The notes under the pieces: generated by a model
The model's database searches: none
Seen by the model: only the letters and a program-made list of their open reading frames with translations
What the model was told of the DNA's origin: nothing
Made by a program: the position numbers and the translations under genes
Shown: one piece after another, positions 34,962 to 46,330 of the stretch
How the letters are laid out: the number at the start of each line of letters is the position of its first letter
Position numbering within the stretch: the first letter of the stretch is position 1
Assembly (NCBI GenBank): GCA_028564705.1
Contig: JAPXFQ010002688.1
Span: 868,001-932,000, forward strand
Reading direction: 5' to 3'
DNA: 64,000 nt
Source: Apricaphanius iberus
Taxonomy: Eukaryota > Chordata > Actinopteri > Cyprinodontiformes > Aphaniidae

Positions 34962-37900
34962 CATACATACACACACGCACAATGGTTAATAACATTACTT
35001 TTTCTTTGAATGTACTGATGTCACTCAGGTCTCTATTTGTTTCTGTCTAACAAACTTAAGTTATGATAAAAAGAAGTGTTTGAAACATTCATTATTTAAA
35101 TTCTTAGTTAAAATTAGTTCACTGAAAAATAAAAAAAATGACCAGGGAGGCACTTAAAATGTATATTTTACATTATGTGATATTTATCGACAATTATCAA
35201 TATCGATGTGCTCTTTCTAGATCGTCCAGCCCTACTAAAACCTGCAGTGGGTGCCTTGACTATATCATTAAGGGTTAAACTTTAAAGGAATACTTGTGAA
35301 CCTCTCTTTTTCCCCCTTAACCTTTGAATGAAGGCAAACTGACCCTTGACCCCCCAAGGAGCTCCAAGAATAACCTGCTTGTTTTCTAATCAAAAGTGTG
35401 GAAAATATAACAGCGGGGAGGATTTGCTGGGAATACGTGTTTGTGTGTTTCTGAAATGATTGCTTTTTCAGTGTGAAATAAAATGAGCGGCATCAAAATG
35501 TACATTCCTTTCTTTTTATGCTGCATCAACAACAGCTTACTAGAACCCCTCCTAAAATAAGCAGTTCTATTACTTATACAAATATTGCTTTACTTACCCG
35601 CTCCACAAAGATCATCTTGCCATGCAGCTCAGTCCTGTGAAGGTGAGTGATACAGTTGGTGGCCTCCTCTGCGGAGGACATGGTGACAAAACCATAGCAT
35701 CGAGCCCCTGGGCTCTTAGCGTTGGTCACCACCTTCACTCCCACAACCTGGAGGGAAAACAGCAGCACCCATCAGTCAAATTCCAACATTTCATTTGGTA
35801 ACATTAAAAAATAAAGCTACAAAACAGCCTGCAGCAGCCCTTCAAACGTTCCAGTCATGGGAAGATCATCATGGAAACTTGCCTACATTTAGCCTACCAA
35901 TGGGTTAAAACTTCATTCATCAGGAAGCACATAATATTTGGCTTGGATTTGATAATGCATCAATGAGGCATATCTGTGTAAATAAATTCCAGGGATGCAG
36001 CTGATGAAAATTCCAATTTATTCCTATTGCGGTATTTGGAGGTGCATATACATTGACCCAACTCTCTGATCATATGCAAATCAATCAGGGTCTCAAAAGC
36101 ATATAAGCTTTCTAATATCACAATTTGAATTAAAATTTGATTAACTATGCAGCCATAGTTTGAGGCATGGCCCCACCCCTTTAACAAGCGAGAAAAGTCA
36201 TGATTTTGTTAACTTCCTATCATTAAAGCCAGAATAATAAAATTCTAAGGTGATGCACCAAAATCTCTGCCAGTTTGTTGAAGTGTTACATTTCAAAACT
36301 TAACCTCTGACCCGAACTCTGGTTGGAACCAAGCTTTCAAATCACGTACTACAAGACTTACCTGACTGCCGAATACTGAGGACAATTCAAAAAAAATCAC
36401 CTGGGGTGTAATATTGTTGGTCCATTTCCTGCAAGATTTTGGTTTGTCTTTCTTTGGACATACATACTCCCTTTTGTACCTTCGTTGAATTTCATTTATT
36501 TTGGTGACTGTATTATGCCTAACCCAGACACCCTTCCTAAACCTAACGTTAACTAAAATTTAATTCACACCATACTAGGGGTGTCACGTTCATATCACTG
36601 TATTTTTAAAAAACATAACGGTATTTAACGCTATTTTTTGCCATACAAGACCCGTCATATCCACATCATCTTATAAGAATGAAGAATTTAAAAATGTGCT
36701 TCAAATAGCCGATTTTACTGCCATATGGACTGCATCATATTGTTTTTTCCAGAGACAGGTGAATTATATGAAAATGATTAATATGATTATGATTCTGGTA
36801 GACATTCTTGATGTTCTAAGGCTGAATGTATAATTTTTTAAAACCTCACGTTGGCGCAAGCAACAAATTACATCTTCTAATTGCTTTGCATGTAGTACTG
36901 AATAATCCCACCAGGGGGCAGCGTATAGACTCAGACTGGATTTTGCCAGAGAATAAGTAAAATAAACATGGCGACCATAGGTGATTACTAGCTGGTTAAT
37001 ATTCAGATAACAGAAAAAAAGATGGCAGCAGTATCGTAGATGGTATGGAAAACATATTTACAGCTATTAATGATTTCTTTCCTACAGGTTTTGCCGCCAT
37101 TGACTACGTGTTCCTACAGACGGTCAAATAGCGCTCAACACTTCCACCTACTGGTTACTCTCAATAGCGTTTGTAAAGGGTATGCCGTTCGGTTCTCGTC
37201 TGACATTTTAAAGGCGAAAAACTTTTTTAAACTATAGACGCGGCTCCTCTTTTTTGGTATTACTTCATCAGAATTGTGTGCTTCGCTCCTGCCAGCAGCT
37301 GCACTTAGTTAGAAACTTTATTTTCTACACTGTGGTGAAGAGCGTGCAGCACTGAAGTCGGTCCTGGCTGAAACACTTCCCCTCATTAAACGTTCCGGAA
37401 GTTGTCAGAGCTATTCACCGGTTTAGGGCTTTATTAAAAATTCATATCATACCAAAAAATAAACTTCGGTTTTTGGTATGAACCGGTATACCGCCCAGGC
37501 CTATGCCTAACCCAGACACCTTTCCTAAACCTAACATTAACTTTAATTCACACCATACCTCTGAAACCAACCAGTAGAGCTCAGCGAAACTGTCGGAAAC
37601 TGAGGAGCAGGTAATATGTCATCACTTTATATTAAACAGTTCTCACTTTATGGGTGGAAAATATGAAGCACTGAAAAATGGTCCTCGCTTTGAATGCTAG
37701 ACAGGACCAAACCGACACACTGCAAAGGCTCTGACACAAAGCTTTTCGATTTAGCATTGTTAACTGGATTCTGTTGTGATCCAAAGTGAGGAACCTACTG
37801 ACATCCCAAAAGCTTGTGCTAGACGAGACGATTCGCTTATAAGAAGCCTTGAGAGAGACCTTATACAGGCCAAATCCCTGTTGGAGCACAAAGCCTACTA

Positions 37901-40900
37901 TCACTGTTTGGAGGTCAGAAGAGTAGAGACGAGCCGTTTCAGTGAGACCAAGAGCTGACTAAAGCTCCGCTTGGTTTAAAGATTGTTCTATGGTTTAACC
38001 ATCTTTTTTTTTGCCTTTCTGCACTTAAAATAGAATAAAAATCATGTGCACCATTTGCTTTGTTCATCTTTAGCTTTATTTGTGCTTCTTTTGCTAAGGG
38101 AATCATTAGTGGGTAAATATAGCTTGATAGTTAATTAATTATTGGGTATTAGGGATTACCACACGCTAATTTCTATTTTGACTGAAAAGTTTATTGTAGA
38201 AGAAAAGTAAAAAGACTAAAAACTCAAATTATTTGTTCAATCTGTTAGAAATCACCAAGTGGAAAGGAAATTCTTACATCTCAGCAACTCTACACTCACC
38301 TTGCCGTGGTTGCTGAATAGCGCCTTCAAAGCAGTCGCTCTGGTGGCGGACGACAGACCACTGACCCACAGATTTCTGCTACTGGCTGCTGCTGCAGAAA
38401 AAAGAAAAAAAACATACGTGAGCCTGCATACGATAAACGTTTAAATAAAAGAAAGAAAAAAAATTCCTCACCTTTTTCATCTTTCGACTCCGTCTTGGCA
38501 TCTTTTTCTTCAGAGCTAGAAAGGGAAAAAGGTGTGAATAAAAGAAAATAGAGAATACTGGAACTCTTAACATGTTTAAGCTTTATACTTGAGTTAAGTG
38601 GTTTAAAGGTAAATAAAGGATAAGGTTTTTTGAACAACTTACACATTCATTACTCATTAAATGGTAAAGCGGGTCAGGTGAGTGCGGGGAATGACAAAAT
38701 CATCACAAGTCTGCAGGATTTTTTTTTTTACCTTCAAAGAGCATCCAATTTTTTTGTAATCACATATCGGCCAATGCAACAGAGATAACCATTTTGGTTT
38801 CTAGTAGACAGAAAGCAACAAACCTCTTGTTCTGATCATCGCCCTCTACAGAAGAGGACTCTTTCAGTGCTGAGGTTGAATCCGTGGCCGCCTTATCCAT
38901 TGTCTTCTCGTCCTCCTCACCCTTCTTAGAGCCCTTTTCTGAATCAACAGATTCACCCGAGCCGCCCTGTTCGCTTACACTAACAGCCTCTGAGCTTTTG
39001 TTTTCAGTGTCAAGTGTCTCTTCTGGGACGGTTTTCTCATCCCCGGCCTCTTTGGAGTGATCCCCATCTGCAGATGCAGCGCCGCTGGACTTGGCACCAG
39101 CGTTGGATACGCCGTCTTCCCCTCCGGCAGCTTGCTGTTCTTCAGGGCTCTGCTGCTGGTCTTCTTTAAGTGGCTCTGATAAACAAGACCCGGCTACTTT
39201 GTTATTTTCTACGGATTTAACAGGAATAGAATGGCACAGAGTTTAATCACTTCTGAAACATATCAATGGTTAACGAGGAACTGGCAAGGCCTGGATTACG
39301 AACCTCATGACCACCTGGCTGTGCTCTTACAATTAAGTAGTAATACGAAGAAGAAGACCCTAGCAAAGAGACTGGAAGAGACTCCAAAGGCTGCAGAGAA
39401 ACCAATCAACTAAGGTACGGCATTTCTCAAAGAGAGCCTCATATCTCTATTCACCTAATCCAAAACACACAAACAATGTTCTGTGCAGAACAGAGCCACA
39501 AAACCAGCTGTGCAGCAGCAGCCACAGCTCGCTGCAGTTCCATCTTCTTTCAGCAAGGCACATCCCGGGATCCACGTATTTTTTGAACAGAACTTCGGCT
39601 CAACTTGAGTCGTTTCATTCCCAGATAATTCCTGCATCACACAAATCTGATGGGATCTTCTTCATCTTAAGTCTTCAGTAGAAACACTACAATCACCTGC
39701 AATGGCTCAATCGTCCCTGACCATAAAGGACATATAATTGCTGACATCATGGTTCAGATTGTTAACCACAACTGTTTAAACAAACTAAACGGTCTATAGG
39801 AGCAGTGTTGTTTCTTTATTTCAAAAGGTTAACAAAATTCCTGCACAAAGTCAGCAATTCCCTTTGGGCTTCCAGTCTCTCCTCCTGATTGTAACTACAA
39901 CTGTTTGCATATCCAAACTTTGATAAACCTTTTGCTACAGTACCTGTTGTTTCTTCTTCGGCGTCCGCATTTGGATTCTAAAAGAAAACAAAACAGGATG
40001 AGAAGGTGGTCATAATTTTAACATCCTTATGACTTTACAAGCACTTTAAACCAGGTTTTTCCAACATTTTAATTATACATTTTATATACTTCAGCCTTAC
40101 CTATTTTTGTACTCTTTTAGGTTTGTAAGTCAACTGGTTTTTTTTATTAATTTTATTTTCCTTGTTTATTTTAATTGATTTAAAGTACTACTGTGTTCAC
40201 CGAAAGGTGATAGAATGAAATTTCTAAAAAAAATCCCAAAGTTGTTATAATATTGTGCTCAGTAAAAGACGTATTTCTTGGTATCTACACTGAAAGAATT
40301 TAAAGAATAACTCACCCCCCTACCAGAGTATAACCCTACCCACATTTATTTTTCAAAAACTGCTCAAAAGGAGGCGTTGCCTGGCGGACCAGGAGAAACG
40401 AGGCGGAGGATGAGTGGCTGGGCGTGGTCTGCGCTGTGACTCACAGGCAGAAGTGCAGCGTAGAGTGGCAGGCGGCCAGACAGATGGAGAGAGATGTAGG
40501 AATGCAAGCTCCTTTGCCTGTAAATAATCTGGATTTTGAGTTTTTTTTCTTCCCTCAAATAATTAAATTTTCCAAAGGGAAGAGAGTGCAGGGAGATAGC
40601 GGAGCGGCGCCATATCATTTGGGGCCGTTGTCTCGTTCTCTGCGCGTTGCAGCAGCAGATGCCGAGTCAGTGGCTGTATCGTGGCATAGAATGAGCGCTC
40701 TGAGTGGTACATTGTTGTTGGCTACATCTAAAGCTAAATATAAATTAGCTCGAGTAATTTCGTGACTCTGCCTGGACAGGAGCACCTGCGGCCGCTGTAC
40801 GTCAATGTCAGCAACAGAAAATGTGTGTTGCAGAGAGGTGTATCCAAGCATGATAAGAAAATCATTCAGGAATGTGCAAGAAACCCACACCATAATTCAT

Positions 40901-43665
40901 CACAATTATTCCATTAAAAATGAGCTCTTAGCCCATATTTCATTCTTCATTTACTGATGTATCTGTTATTCACTTTGTCATAGGTAATGAGCAAATGTCA
41001 GTAACTAGGTGTAACGGAGCACCGGGGTTTTGAGCTGATTGAGCTGCAGGGAGTTCATGGCACCTTGCTATGGAGGTGTGGCCCAGACCGCTCATGTTAT
41101 ATACCCCACCACGGCAAGACTGCTGTCGTCACTATTCCAAGCCTACGTAGATAACCCGAGATTAGCCCTTAGGAATGCAGGATTTGAATTCCAGTGACTT
41201 GCAGTGCAGTGTAATTGTTTAGCCACTTGGGGATCTAAACTAGCGGTTTTGGGTACAAAATTTATATTTTCACAAAATGTACAAAAAATACATAAAATAA
41301 TGACTGGAGATGTAGATAGTGTTATTTTATACTCATTTATAAATTTGTTCAAAAAAAGAAAAAAAAATGATTTTGGGGCGAGTTACTCTAACATATATAA
41401 TTCCTCATGGAGGCAAATAAAAGACACAGGAAGTTGATTAAAACTGACTGGAAAAGTTTCTCACTTTTCAGTAATTCAGGTAATTTTCTTTTCTGCACAA
41501 TTATCCACTATACAATTCAAAAATTACAAACACAGATCTTACTTAAACATCTCAATTGACACCATGGACTGATGTACTGGTGAATTAATTTTAGTTTAAG
41601 CTGATCATTGCACCCTTTACCTCTGGATCTTGAAATTCTTTCCCCGACCCAAGGTCCGGGAAGTCATTTTCATCCTCTAGCAACGCGTCGTCATCTCTGC
41701 TAAAATTCCCTTCATGATCCATGTGCTCTTCAGCTGACACACCAGTTTCGTTTTCAGTCTCATCCAGGACGTTCATGTCAAGGATGTCCATGTCCTGCAT
41801 GTTCTCATGTTCATCCTGAAAGTCTTCCTGATCAAGACACAAATACAAATCAAACACACAATTTCTGCAACAGCAGCAGTTTATCAACTCCAATGATACA
41901 AAGCGTTTTCCTACTTGTCCGTCACGGGAATCCTCCTCCAAAGGGCCCTCGTCTGTTTCATCGTCTTGCCGGGAATCTGGGGAGGAAATGCGTTTTGTTT
42001 TTTTCAAATAGATGTGAGGCATCTGTACACCATCTGCAAATGCTGGAATTAAACAGTTTGTAAAAAAAAAAAAAAAAAGGTTTTCAGGACAGTGATTCTA
42101 TTTTCCCTTCTTTTTTCTGTCACCTAAGAGACATGCAAACAGCAAACACTGCATGAAGGTCAAAAGATTTTGTCTTCTATCTCCCAACGAAAACAAATCA
42201 TTAAATCAGCAGCTGCCGCCTGAGCATCAGAAGTTTGATTTCTGATAAAGTATCAGGTTTTTGTAGGTCGGAGTCCCAAAAGATAAAGAAATTACCCCCC
42301 TAGGATAGTTGGTGTTAATTCCTTTACCAAGAGGTAAACTCAGCAGGCTTTTTTTGTATTTTCTGTGTGTGACACAGCTATGATGGCGGTGGTGGGAATC
42401 TCCCAGCTGGCTTCAATTCTGCTCCTCAGAAACCTACAGGAACATCACCGCAGCTCTGTCCATCTACATCCAGCGGATGGCAGACGTCTCCAAATCCAGA
42501 CCTCAAGGGCCGGTGCCCCATATGTTTTAGATGTTGTCTCTGCTCCAACACAGCTGATTCAAATTGTCCAACTTCCTCCTGAGCATGGCAAAGTTCTGCA
42601 GAGACCTGATAACGCGCCACTATTTGATTCCAGTGTGCTGAATAACTTAAACGCAAAATACTAGTGGCCCTTGAGCCCTGGATTTTGAGATCCCTGGTCT
42701 ACGAGTTTCTCCCTGCAAAACTTGATCAACATGTTAATTAATTTAAAAAAAAAATTGAGGAGGGAGCAAGTTAATCCTTTCACGGACCTTTGTCATAAAG
42801 TTCAACTGATTTGACATAGAAAATGTTTTTCATGATCAAACAAAATCCAGCCGCAGTAAACATTTTAACCATAATTAAAAACAAATTCTGGATTTTTCCT
42901 AAATTTACAAGTAACATTTTATGTTTGATAGCATGATGCTCTGTTACAGTTTAAAAAAAATATACTAATTTATTTAATTTAAAAAAAAACACAAATTAAG
43001 ATTATTTTTTTTAATGGTTAGAGATTTCTAATCCAAGTTATTGTTTAAGATCTTTAAGTCACATGGGTATTGGAGTAAAAGCGCGTGATTTGACAGATAG
43101 GAAACTCAACATGCTGATTGATTCAAAGAGTTGAATGGGCCAGATGTGTCAGCCGCTGGGAATCAAGCGAGCGGTTTTCTTACCTTTGGCGGGCCGCTTG
43201 GGTGTAGATTTCTTAGGGTTTGAGTCCGGAACGAGGACAATCTGGTCGGGGTCTCCCCCTTCTTCCTCAATCGCCTGTTATGAATAATAAAGTAAAAACC
43301 TTTTAGCGGTGTGGCGCAATAACACATCCGCACACCACCGCGATCAATGGCCTAGTTAGCTAGCGGTGATAGCTTTCGGTTAAAACGGATTTCTACACAA
43401 ATGCGCTTTTAAAAAAATCCAACAAGAATACTGAATTAAATATTGCATGTTTTAAGGTCATTTTCCCTATTAATACTGCGCTACAGTTTATCTTAACATG
43501 ACAGAAGCGTACCTTTTTTAGGCGCTCCGATAGCACGCTCTTGACCCCAGTCGTGTCCAGGTTTCGCTTCTTCAGCTCGGCCTTCAGATCAATGACTCGC
43601 AGCTCCGACAATTTACGGACCTCAGCGCCCTCCGGCACCTCCACATCACCTGACGGGTTTGCCAT
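30305..43665 (-). CDS. safb: Scaffold attachment factor B, complete, 20 coding exons
   Basis: Nuclear protein binding scaffold/matrix-attachment DNA and RNA, with roles in chromatin organisation and RNA processing. Exons: 43513-43665, 43184-43274, 41915-41976, 41621-41827, 39944-39977, 38824-39175, 38472-38515, 38300-38391, 35598-35747, 33847-33920, 33658-33701, 33488-33573, 33194-33336, 32925-33018, 32634-32830, 32405-32531, 32092-32156, 31954-32012, 30524-30578, 30305-30422. They join in frame to 748 aa. A SAP domain ([16 protein letters not shown]) spans about 17-51, an acidic Glu/Ser-rich stretch 80-310, an RRM about 320-397 (LWVSGL as RNP2, RCYGFVTM as RNP1), the motif [13 protein letters not shown] near 438, an Arg/Glu-rich helix about 475-605, and a Gly/Arg tail ending FGRRY. 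The acidic [12 protein letters not shown] motif and the [13 protein letters not shown] stretch fit SAFB better than the paralogue SLTM. The protein is shorter than human SAFB (about 915 aa), mainly in the acidic region, where a short exon could have been missed. Confidence 0.93.
30880..31740 (-). pseudogene. MADF-like fragment, probably from a Harbinger-type element, in safb intron 18
   Basis: A minus-strand frame at 31202-31444 contains [20 protein letters not shown] and SFQYRDRKK, similar to the start of MADF domains found in PIF/Harbinger accessory proteins. The surrounding GC-richer sequence is unlike the rest of the intron. The terminal repeats were not located and the frame ends early. 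Confidence 0.4.
34064..35234. mobile_element. Non-autonomous hAT-type element with 8-bp target duplication
   Basis: Terminal inverted repeats TAGGGCTGGACGAT (34064-34077) and ATCGTCCAGCCCTA (35221-35234) are perfect complements. The element is flanked by identical CTAAAACC at 34056-34063 and 35235-35242. It is 1,171 bp long, contains no transposase frame, and includes an (AT)n tract at about 34913-34954. It sits in safb intron 9. Confidence 0.9.
34913..34980. repeat. (AT)n microsatellite passing into (ACAT)/(AC) repeats
   Basis: About 42 bases of alternating AT followed by imperfect ACAT and AC units, inside the hAT-type element at 34064-35234. Confidence 0.9.
36514..37559. mobile_element. 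TIR-like element between two 60-bp direct repeats (safb intron 8)
   Basis: A segment starting TATGCCTAACCCAGACACC and ending AATTCACACCATAC occurs at 36514-36575 and 37502-37559 in the same orientation. The 926 bp between them begins TAGGGGTGTCACG and ends with the complement of TAGGCCTGGGCGGTATACC, similar to hAT-type ends. There is no protein-coding content. Confidence 0.6.
42490..42690. repeat. Short dispersed element in safb intron 2
   Basis: Starts CCAGACCTCAAGGGCCGGTG and ends near CTAGTGGCCCTTGAGCCCTGG, giving partly complementary ends around about 170 bp of sequence. A related end occurs near 530-560. This matches a common short teleost element in form. Confidence 0.45.
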
Positions 43666-43830
43666 CGTTTTTGCCCGGAAAGAAGGTTTATAAACGGTTC
43701 GAACTACCCTCAAAATTAATGAATTTTGCTTACAGTGCCTTACAAGTGGGAGCAGCAGACTTGCAAAAAACGTCTGTAAAATGGCGGACGAGAAAAGGCA
43801 AGCTGACGTCAAAGCGCATGCGCTGCTTAG
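43666..43830 (-). promoter_or_regulatory. safb TATA-less promoter: YY1, CRE and NRF-1 type sites
   Basis: Within 160 bp upstream of the safb ATG lie AAAATGGCGG (43778-43787, YY1-like on the plus strand), a perfect palindromic CRE TGACGTCA (43804-43811) and a perfect palindromic NRF-1 site GCGCATGCGC (43814-43823). No TATA box is seen. This cluster is typical of housekeeping promoters, which are often bidirectional, but I see no plus-strand gene next to it. Confidence 0.65.
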
Positions 43831-43967
43831 AACTGGTGCGGAAAGCTGGTAGCACATTTTCTAATTGTATCCGTTTAGATACAAGACGGCGCTGGGTACT
43901 GAGGACCTGCCTTCTGCAGATTACGATGGAATATTGGTCCTAAATGTTGCAATTCATATTAGGTTTA

Positions 43968-44661
43968 AGAATAAAAGTTTAAGTTAAAGAAGTTACTTTT
44001 AAAATTTTACACAATGTGTACCCAGTTAAAAAGACATTGGAAAGATTTCATCTTGATATTGACTACTCGTGTACGTTTTGTGAGCAACACACCGAAACAA
44101 TCTGTCATTTATTTTACCACGGTATGTACACAAGAATATTTTGGTCGGATGTACAACGTTTCATTCAAATGAAAACTGGACAAGCAGTACAACTCACTGA
44201 GAAAGATGTTCTACTTTGCTTCGATCAAAAAGACATGGACAAAGACTTTATTTATCTCACTCAGCTTCTACTCCTCCTGGGAAAATTCCATATCCATATA
44301 AACCACTTTTGCCATGAACTTGCAGAATACAGCTTCTTGATTAAAGATCTTGAAAATCATAAAGCAGTTAAAACCAATTTTGTTCTTGACAAACTGAAAG
44401 TTAACCTACAAATTTGAAGTTAATTTGTAAATGTTATCCACTTGTTTGCGTATATAATGTAATGTGCCCTTTGTCTTTTCTTTTGCTATATTTCCTCCTA
44501 ATCTTCATTCAGTTTTTTTATACACATATATACATTGTTAAAATATGTTTACTCCTGGCATTCTCATGTTCTGTTTATACACATGTTCTGTTTATGTCTG
44601 TACATATATAACAGCATGCAAAATAAAGAAGTTCAATAAAAAAATAAAAAAAATTAAAAAA
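43968..44661 (+). mobile_element. 5'-truncated L1-type LINE tail with 17-bp target duplication
   Basis: The frame at 44016-44417 (133 aa) has the C-terminal zinc-knuckle region of L1 ORF2 (CTFCEQHTETICHLFYHG, then LLLLGKFHIHINHF). An A-rich tail with an AATAAA at 44620-44625 follows. The insertion is bounded by AATTCATATTAGGTTTA at 43951-43967 and again at 44662-44678, an exact target-site duplication. It lies about 300 bp upstream of the safb start codon, in opposite orientation. Confidence 0.88.
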
Positions 44662-44678
44662 AATTCATATTAGGTTTA

Positions 44679-45107
44679 GGTACTGGTCCTCCAATATTAG
44701 GATTGTAAAATAAATCCCAGAATTCTGACTTTTTTTCCTTATAAAGGCAAGGCAATATAAAACTTTTCTGTAAAAACTCTACCATAACTTGCATATAAAA
44801 TCTTATCTTAAAAATAAGGTCCTTTGATTTTCTAGATTTTTTTTCTTATTTTGTCTCTCATAGCTGAGGTATATTTCCGCAATTGGTGGCTGACTAAGTT
44901 ATTTTTTCTTGCCACACAGTTCATAATAAGTTTGTGAAAATTTTGGTAAAATAAAAACAAACAAGCTAAAGTTATATGCTACATTTTTAACAGTTTTAAT
45001 TTGAACCTTTGCTTATCCACATTTATAGTATAGTATAAATAAATACTAACTTATAAAATTGGGATCAAAATCGTTTAGGAAAAAATACATTAAATAAGGA
45101 TAACTTC
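44679..45107. other. No feature recognised
   Basis: AT-rich intergenic sequence between the L1 target duplication and the SINE copy. No exon or repeat was identified. Confidence 0.4.
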
Positions 45108-45425
45108 CATTCATCCATCCATTACCCATACCGCTTATCCTCAAGGGGTCGTGAGTGGCCGGTGCCCATCTCTAGGGTTCAATGAGTGAGAGGCGGGGTA
45201 CGCCCAGGATAGGTCGCCATTCCATCACAGGGCAACATGGAGACAGACAGGACAAACTACAATGCACACACACCTAAATACAATTTAGAGAAACAAGTTA
45301 AACGAAGACAGTCATGTAGGCGGAAGCTGGAGTGCCCAGAGAAAACCCACTCTTGCACAACTCCATGTGTTGGGACTTGAACCCAGGACCTTCTTGTTGC
45401 AAGGAAACGTTACCCACTGTGCCAC
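45108..45425 (-). repeat. tRNA-like SINE family (copy 4)
   Basis: The minus strand reads GTGGGTAACGTTTCCTTGCA, then a B-box-like GGGTTCAAGTCC, the body, and GTTGCCCTGTGATGGAATGG with GGCGTACCCCGCCTCTC, ending at the ATCCATCCATT tail. Same family as the copies at 2560, 5025 and 16020, in the opposite orientation. Confidence 0.65.
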
Positions 45426-45439
45426 TGTATATGATTCCT

Positions 45440-46060
45440 GTGTTGTACGCTGGCTGCACAGTAGCCAATAAAAAGAGACTACAGAGGGTCATTCGAACGG
45501 CGGGAAAGATGATCGGTGGCTGTCTCTCCTCCCTGTACTTAATCTCCAGCCATGTCTCATCAGAGCCAAGGTGATCATAAAAGACAATATCCGCCCTAAC
45601 AACCACCTGTTTACAATGCTACGCTCTGGGAAAAGGTTCATATCACTAATCTGCAAAACATACACACAGCTTGTGAAGAACAGTTTCTTCCACTGGGTGG
45701 TCAGAAGTCTTAAATGCACAGAAATTTTAAATTGGACAGTTGCAGTTCTTGAACTTTTTGCTATTTTACACTGTTAATACCTTATTTTACATTGTGGTTG
45801 TTTTTGTGTACCTTGTACATTACATTTGTTTGTATGTGACATTTTGCACTTTTTAAACTACACCTAATTCAAATTCAATTCAATAATACTTTGTTGTTGT
45901 AGATCATGACAGCTGTGGGGAGAAAGGATTTCCTGTAGCCGACTGTGTTGCAGTGAAACTGAAGAAGCCTCCAACTGAAGATACTCTGTTGCTGTGAACA
46001 ATGTGAATGGACCAGATAAATTTGTTGAACAGGTACCTGTTCTATGAAAATAAACTATTT
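45440..46060 (+). repeat. Non-LTR RT 3' fragment and tail
   Basis: The plus strand encodes a broken RT end: NKKRLQRVIRTAGKMIGG, then ALGKGSYH and a terminal SFFHWVVRSLK. The following AT-rich tail contains AATTCAAATTCAATTCAATA (about 45868) and a GGGGAGAAAGGATTTCCTGT block found in other fish elements. It lies just downstream of the malt1 3' end. Confidence 0.6.
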
Positions 46061-46171
46061 ATGTATGTAAATGTGAAACATAATCAAAGCCAGCAGTTAG
46101 CCCAGTCCTAAAGAATGCACTACTTTTTTTTCTAATAACCTTGGAAATGGGGCACAGTATTACAGGGGAAA

Positions 46172-46330
46172 TTTATTGTAATTAAGAACACTTGATTAAT
46201 CTCATACACGGATTAAATAATACATATAGTTTACTTATAGTAAAAGAAACTGTAAAAAAGAGTCTGAAATAGGTTGAAATGTTGGTATGCACAGAAATCA
46301 TGTAAAAAAAAAATCCTTAGAGTTTGATTC
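46172..46330 (-). other. malt1: malt1 3' UTR with candidate poly(A) signal
   Basis: Short noncoding stretch from the malt1 stop codon (46331-46333) to AATAAA on the minus strand at 46172-46177. Repeat debris starts immediately beyond it. Confidence 0.5.

Noticed and set aside
39231..39413. 60-codon plus-strand frame in safb intron 5
   Set aside because: No family motif, no supporting splice context, and it lies inside an intron of a gene on the other strand.
40330..40800. GC-rich block in safb intron 4 with open frames on both strands
   Set aside because: The frames lack recognisable motifs; it may be an uncharacterised repeat, but I could not define ends.
43659..43943. 94-codon plus-strand frame overlapping the safb start
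   Set aside because: It overlaps the antisense of safb exon 1 and its promoter motifs, with no recognisable protein features.
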